Positions 60,633-64,000 of a DNA stretch of 64,000 nucleotides are shown piece after piece. The notes under the pieces are model-generated. The model was given only the letters and a program-made list of their open reading frames with translations, searched no databases and was not told the origin of the DNA. Every line of letters starts with the position of its first letter. Position 1 is the first letter of the stretch. Both the position numbers and the translations under genes were made by a program. The stretch comes from Pollutimonas sp035515055 (lineage in GTDB: Bacteria; Pseudomonadota; Gammaproteobacteria; Burkholderiales; Burkholderiaceae_B), in assembly GCA_035515055.1 (NCBI GenBank), contig DATJBV010000052.1:1-64000 (forward strand), given 5' to 3'.

Positions 60633-62522
60633 ATGCGCGACCTGATTCTTGTTTTCATCGTGGCCAGCCTATGCTTGCTGGTGTCCAGCCGGTGCCTCCT
60701 GGCCTTTTGGCAGTGGCAGCGGGTCAGGCAGGCGGGCGGCCTGCTTCCTATCCTGAAGGGCGGCTTGCGCATCGACGCCAACCAGATCGCCTTCATTGTC
60801 GGCATACCCGCCATGCTTGCGCCGTTTATCGGCCACTTGCCGCTGGCCACCGCCTTTACGGGCTGGTGGTTTCTTTTCGCCTGGCTGTTGCTGGTACTGC
60901 TGGAGGTCTCCACTCCGCAATTCATCCATGAATACGATACCCGGCCCAACCGGCTGTATGTGGAATACCTTAAGCACCCGCAGGAAGTGTTCGGCATGCT
61001 GTGGAAGGGATATAAAGGCGTCATCGTCGGCGCCGTCGCCACCCTGGCGCTCTTTGCGTGGGTTGGATACCGGCTTTTCATTGGCGCCCTGCCCGATGAA
61101 CCCATGACGTGGTGGGTACGTCCGCTAGTTTTCCTTGCGGCGGCGGCTCTTACATTCCTTGCCATCCGCGGCACCCTGGGACACCGGCCCATCAATCCAT
61201 CCACGGTCGCTTACTGCGGCGACAGCATGCTTAACACCCTGCCGCTGAACTCGCTGTACAACGTCACCTACGCCATCTACAGCATGAAGAATGAACGCTC
61301 GGCCGAGGACGTGTACGGAAAAATGCCCGCCAGCGACGTCAACACCATTGTCGCAGCGTGCGCCGGCATCGAAGCCGAGTCGGCCGAGATCCCCACGCTG
61401 CACACCCACGAACCGCTCGCCACGCATGCCCGCCCGCTGAATGTCGTCATGATCGTCCAGGAAAGCCTGGGCGCGCAATACGTGAGCAACCTGGGGGGTG
61501 CGAATCTTACGCCCTGCCTAGACAAGCTGGCGGAAACCGGGTGGAACTTCACCAGGGCGTACGCCACCGGCACGCGCTCGGTGCGCGGACTCGAGGCCGT
61601 GGTCGCCGGCTTCCCACCCACAGTGTCGGACGCCGCGCTGCGCCTTTCGGGCGCGCAAAGCAATTTCTTCACCATGGCGCAGTTGCTCAAGCAACAAGGG
61701 TATTGCTCGCGTTTCATCTACGGCGGAGAAGCCCATTTCGACAACATGAAGAGCTTCTTCCTGGGCAATGGTTTCGACGAACTCCACGATTTGCCCACCT
61801 TCAAGGACCCCGCCTTCGTGGGAACGTGGGGCGCAAGCGACGAAGACATGTTCACCCGGCTGCATACACTGCTCGAAGCCGACGGCGACCAGCCCACGTT
61901 CACCCTGGCCTTCTCGGTAAGCAATCATTCGCCTTGGGAATACCCCAGCGGCCGCATCGATCCGGACGGCGACCCTGCCACCGTGGAGAACACCGTTCGC
62001 TATGCGGACTGGGCCATGGGGCAATTCTTCGACCGCGCGAAACAGTCGGCTTACTGGGAAAACACCGTTTTCCTTATCGTGGCCGACCACGATTCGCGGG
62101 TTGGCGGCGCAAGCCTCATTCCCTTGCGGCACTTCCACATTCCGGCCCTTATCCTGGGCGCCACCGTGCCGGCAAGACGCGACGACCGCCTGATCAGCCA
62201 GATAGACCTTCCCGTCACGCTGTTGTCTTTAATGGGCATACGCGGTGCGCACCCAATGATAGGGCGCGACCTTACCCGGCCCGGCGGCGATCGGGCCATG
62301 ATGCAATATGGCGAAAACTACGGCTACCTGAAAGGCGATCAATTGCTGGTGCTTGAGCCTCATCGCGACGCCACTCAATACTCGTACACGGCCCCGGCTG
62401 GCTATCATCCGGCACCGCTGGATCCCGGCCTTGCACGCGAGGCGCTGGCGCACGTCCTGTGGCCGAACTGGGCCTATCAGAACCAGGCATACACCTTGCC
62501 GCACTTGCGCGCCAAGAGCTGA
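60633..62522 (+). CDS. LTA synthase-like sulfatase-fold membrane protein
   Basis: 629-aa protein with four or five N-terminal membrane helices and a C-terminal periplasmic sulfatase domain. Metal/catalytic residues: Glu in MIVQESLGAQYVSN, the nucleophile Thr in YATGTRSVRGLEAV, and DHDSRVGG plus HFHIPALIL. In Gram-negatives this group includes phosphoglycerol or phosphoethanolamine transferases acting on glucans or lipid A-like glycolipids; the specific substrate is unknown. The region LSGAQSNFFTMAQLLKQQGY is also family-typical. Confidence 0.9.
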   Translation: MRDLILVFIVASLCLLVSSRCLLAFWQWQRVRQAGGLLPILKGGLRIDANQIAFIVGIPAMLAPFIGHLPLATAFTGWWFLFAWLLLVLLEVSTPQFIHEYDTRPNRLYVEYLKHPQEVFGMLWKGYKGVIVGAVATLALFAWVGYRLFIGALPDEPMTWWVRPLVFLAAAALTFLAIRGTLGHRPINPSTVAYCGDSMLNTLPLNSLYNVTYAIYSMKNERSAEDVYGKMPASDVNTIVAACAGIEAESAEIPTLHTHEPLATHARPLNVVMIVQESLGAQYVSNLGGANLTPCLDKLAETGWNFTRAYATGTRSVRGLEAVVAGFPPTVSDAALRLSGAQSNFFTMAQLLKQQGYCSRFIYGGEAHFDNMKSFFLGNGFDELHDLPTFKDPAFVGTWGASDEDMFTRLHTLLEADGDQPTFTLAFSVSNHSPWEYPSGRIDPDGDPATVENTVRYADWAMGQFFDRAKQSAYWENTVFLIVADHDSRVGGASLIPLRHFHIPALILGATVPARRDDRLISQIDLPVTLLSLMGIRGAHPMIGRDLTRPGGDRAMMQYGENYGYLKGDQLLVLEPHRDATQYSYTAPAGYHPAPLDPGLAREALAHVLWPNWAYQNQAYTLPHLRAKS

Positions 62523-62591
62523 ATCGCCGCCGGCAAACGTCCGGCGGCCTCTTCTGTCTCTATAATCTTTCTTTTGTAATCTGGATTTGTA

Positions 62592-64000
62592 ATGGAGTTA
62601 CTGCTTGACCCCACCGCGTGGGTCGGCTTGCTTACCCTGGTCGTCCTGGAAGTTGTTCTCGGGATCGACAACCTGATATTCATCGCCATACTGGCCGACA
62701 AGCTCCCGCCCTCGCAGCGCGACCGGGCCCGTGTGATTGGCCTGCTGTTGGCACTGGTCATGCGCCTGGGCCTGTTGGCGGGCATCTCGTGGCTGTTCAA
62801 ACTCACGCAACCGTGGCTCAGCATAGGCTCGATGTCATTCTCCGGGCGCGACCTTATCCTGATCATGGGCGGGCTATTCCTGGTGTTCAAGGGCACCATG
62901 GAAATGCACGAACGCATCGAAGGCAAGGCCCAGAGTTTGTCCGGCACCCGCATGTATGCCAGCTTCTGGGTCATCGTCACGCAAATCGTCGTGCTAGACG
63001 CGGTGTTCTCGCTCGACGCCGTCATCACCGCCGTGGGCATGGTCGACCAGCTTGAAGTCATGATGGCCGCCGTAATCATCGCCATCGGCATCATGCTCGT
63101 CGCCTCGAAACCGCTGACGCGATTCGTCAACGCCTACCCCACGGTCGTCATCCTGTGCCTGGGCTTCTTGCTGATGATAGGCTTCGCCCTGCTTGCCGAG
63201 GGCTTCGGCTTCAAGGTACCCAAGGGATACCTCTATGCAGCCATCGGATTCTCGGTGGTTATCGAGGCGCTGAACCAGATTGCACGCCGCAATCTCGTGC
63301 GCGCCTCGTCGCCCCGCCCCATGCGCGAGCGCACCGCGGAAGGCATACTGCGCATGTTGGGAAAACGTCCGGCGTCCGACGATATCAGCGCCGATGGCCC
63401 GGCGCCCGACCCAGCTGGCGCCCCCTTCGCCGTCGAAGAAAGAAACATGGTCAGCGGCGTGCTGCGCCTGGCGGAACGCAACGTGCATTCGATCATGACC
63501 CCGCGCAACGACATCAGCTGGATCGACCTCAACGACGACCCGGAGACCATACGCAAGGAAATCGCCGAGACGCCCCACGGCTTTTTCCCAGTCTGCCGCG
63601 GCTCGCTGGACGACATGGTGGGCATCGGCCGCGCCAAGGACATGATCGCCGACCTGATGCTGCACCAGACGCTGAACGAAAAAGCGTTTCGCCCCGCCAT
63701 CATCGTCCATGAAACCGTCCGCATACTGGACCTGATGGAAACGCTCAAGGCGGCCCGCGGCCAGCTCGTCATCGTCATCAACGAGTTCGGCGCCGTCGAA
63801 GGCCTGGTAACCCCCATAGACGTCTTCGAGGCCATTGCGGGCGACTTCCCCGATGAGGACGAAACGCCCGATATCGTTGCCGACGGAGAAGACCGCTGGC
63901 TGGTGGATGGCGCCACCGACATGCATCACTTCGAACAAACCCTGAATATCGAAGGCCTGATCGAAGAGTCCGACGACTTCAGCACGGTGGCCGGATTCCT
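62592..64000 (+). CDS. TerC-family membrane protein with CBS and CorC domains (3' truncated by window)
   Basis: At least 469 codons, running off the window end. Closely matches the architecture of the protein at 12912-14486: TerC domain (LLTLVVLEVVLGIDNLIFIAILAD; VVLDAVFSLDAVITAVGMVDQL), linker with MRERTAEGILRMLGKRP, two CBS domains (MTPRNDISWID; INEFGAVEGLVTPIDVFEAI) and the start of CorC_HlyC. A paralogue of that gene, without an adjacent uppP. Probably metal homeostasis, as in YoaE/YegH. Confidence 0.92.
   Translation, partial: MELLLDPTAWVGLLTLVVLEVVLGIDNLIFIAILADKLPPSQRDRARVIGLLLALVMRLGLLAGISWLFKLTQPWLSIGSMSFSGRDLILIMGGLFLVFKGTMEMHERIEGKAQSLSGTRMYASFWVIVTQIVVLDAVFSLDAVITAVGMVDQLEVMMAAVIIAIGIMLVASKPLTRFVNAYPTVVILCLGFLLMIGFALLAEGFGFKVPKGYLYAAIGFSVVIEALNQIARRNLVRASSPRPMRERTAEGILRMLGKRPASDDISADGPAPDPAGAPFAVEERNMVSGVLRLAERNVHSIMTPRNDISWIDLNDDPETIRKEIAETPHGFFPVCRGSLDDMVGIGRAKDMIADLMLHQTLNEKAFRPAIIVHETVRILDLMETLKAARGQLVIVINEFGAVEGLVTPIDVFEAIAGDFPDEDETPDIVADGEDRWLVDGATDMHHFEQTLNIEGLIEESDDFSTVAGF

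Overview
The window looks like a chromosomal segment of a high-GC betaproteobacterium of the order Burkholderiales, most likely family Alcaligenaceae (Bordetella/Pusillimonas/Castellaniella-like). This is inferred from three Bug-type periplasmic receptors (a family greatly expanded in that group), from protein-level resemblance of AccA, CysS, PcaIJ and PpiB to that lineage, and from the gene orders mutS-roxA, dapA-bamC and suhB/trmJ. No plasmid, phage, CRISPR or intact insertion sequence was seen.

Layout. 1-5 kb: thiopurine methyltransferase, a membrane-anchored coiled-coil protein, tRNA-Ser(GCT), then a tightly packed minus-strand run cysS-alkA-accA-tilS-lysC (1.6-7.1 kb). 7.3-9.6 kb: TPR protein, a peptidyl-prolyl isomerase with an apparent alternative start, and lpxH. 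9.5-16.2 kb: NCS2-like permease and carbonic anhydrase, uppP coupled to a TerC/CorC protein, suhB, and trmJ. 16.1-18.5 kb: pcaJ-pcaI-Bug (3-oxoadipate activation). 18.5-21.6 kb: a structured intergenic region with DnaA-box-like words and nested inverted repeats, then a small-protein/PRC-barrel/DUF3182 (ATP-grasp-like)/alpha-beta hydrolase group. 21.6-23.4 kb: luciferase-like oxidoreductase and yggS. 23.4-28.8 kb: an aromatic catabolic island (MarR regulator, flavin hydroxylase, 64-aa DUF2783 protein, VOC protein, fumarylacetoacetase-type hydrolase, Bug receptor) with a perfect FNR/Anr-type site before the hydroxylase. 29-30.5 kb: arsC-type reductase, a Cys-Cys racemase and a gene-poor stretch with remnants of a ParE-like toxin. 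30.5-38 kb: mutS-roxA, bamC-dapA, an M50 protease, a TsaC-family protein and a repeat-bearing secreted protein. 38.5-40.8 kb: tRNA-His, small lipoprotein, cardiolipin synthase. 40.8-45.5 kb: malonate operon (malonyl-CoA decarboxylase, enoyl-CoA hydratase, malonyl-CoA synthetase, Bug). 45.6-47.8 kb: a two-component diiron oxygenase and its reductase behind a promoter with a perfect palindrome. 47.8-52.2 kb: acyl-CoA dehydrogenase, catalase, tRNA-Arg(TCT), outer-membrane phospholipase A. 52.3-60.5 kb: a fused indolepyruvate ferredoxin oxidoreductase facing a LIV-type ABC transporter whose two permeases are fused. 60.6-64 kb: an LtaS-like sulfatase and a second TerC/CorC protein cut by the window end.

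The common theme is housekeeping blocks alternating with uptake-plus-catabolism cassettes for organic acids and aromatics: each of the three cassettes pairs catabolic enzymes with its own Bug periplasmic receptor. The most promising leads for undescribed biology are the diiron oxygenase pair, the DUF3182/hydrolase pair, the hydroxylase-DUF2783-VOC cassette and the permease/carbonic anhydrase pair whose permease carries an RsbW-like tail. All assignments were made by eye from translated sequence and motif recognition; no database search was run.
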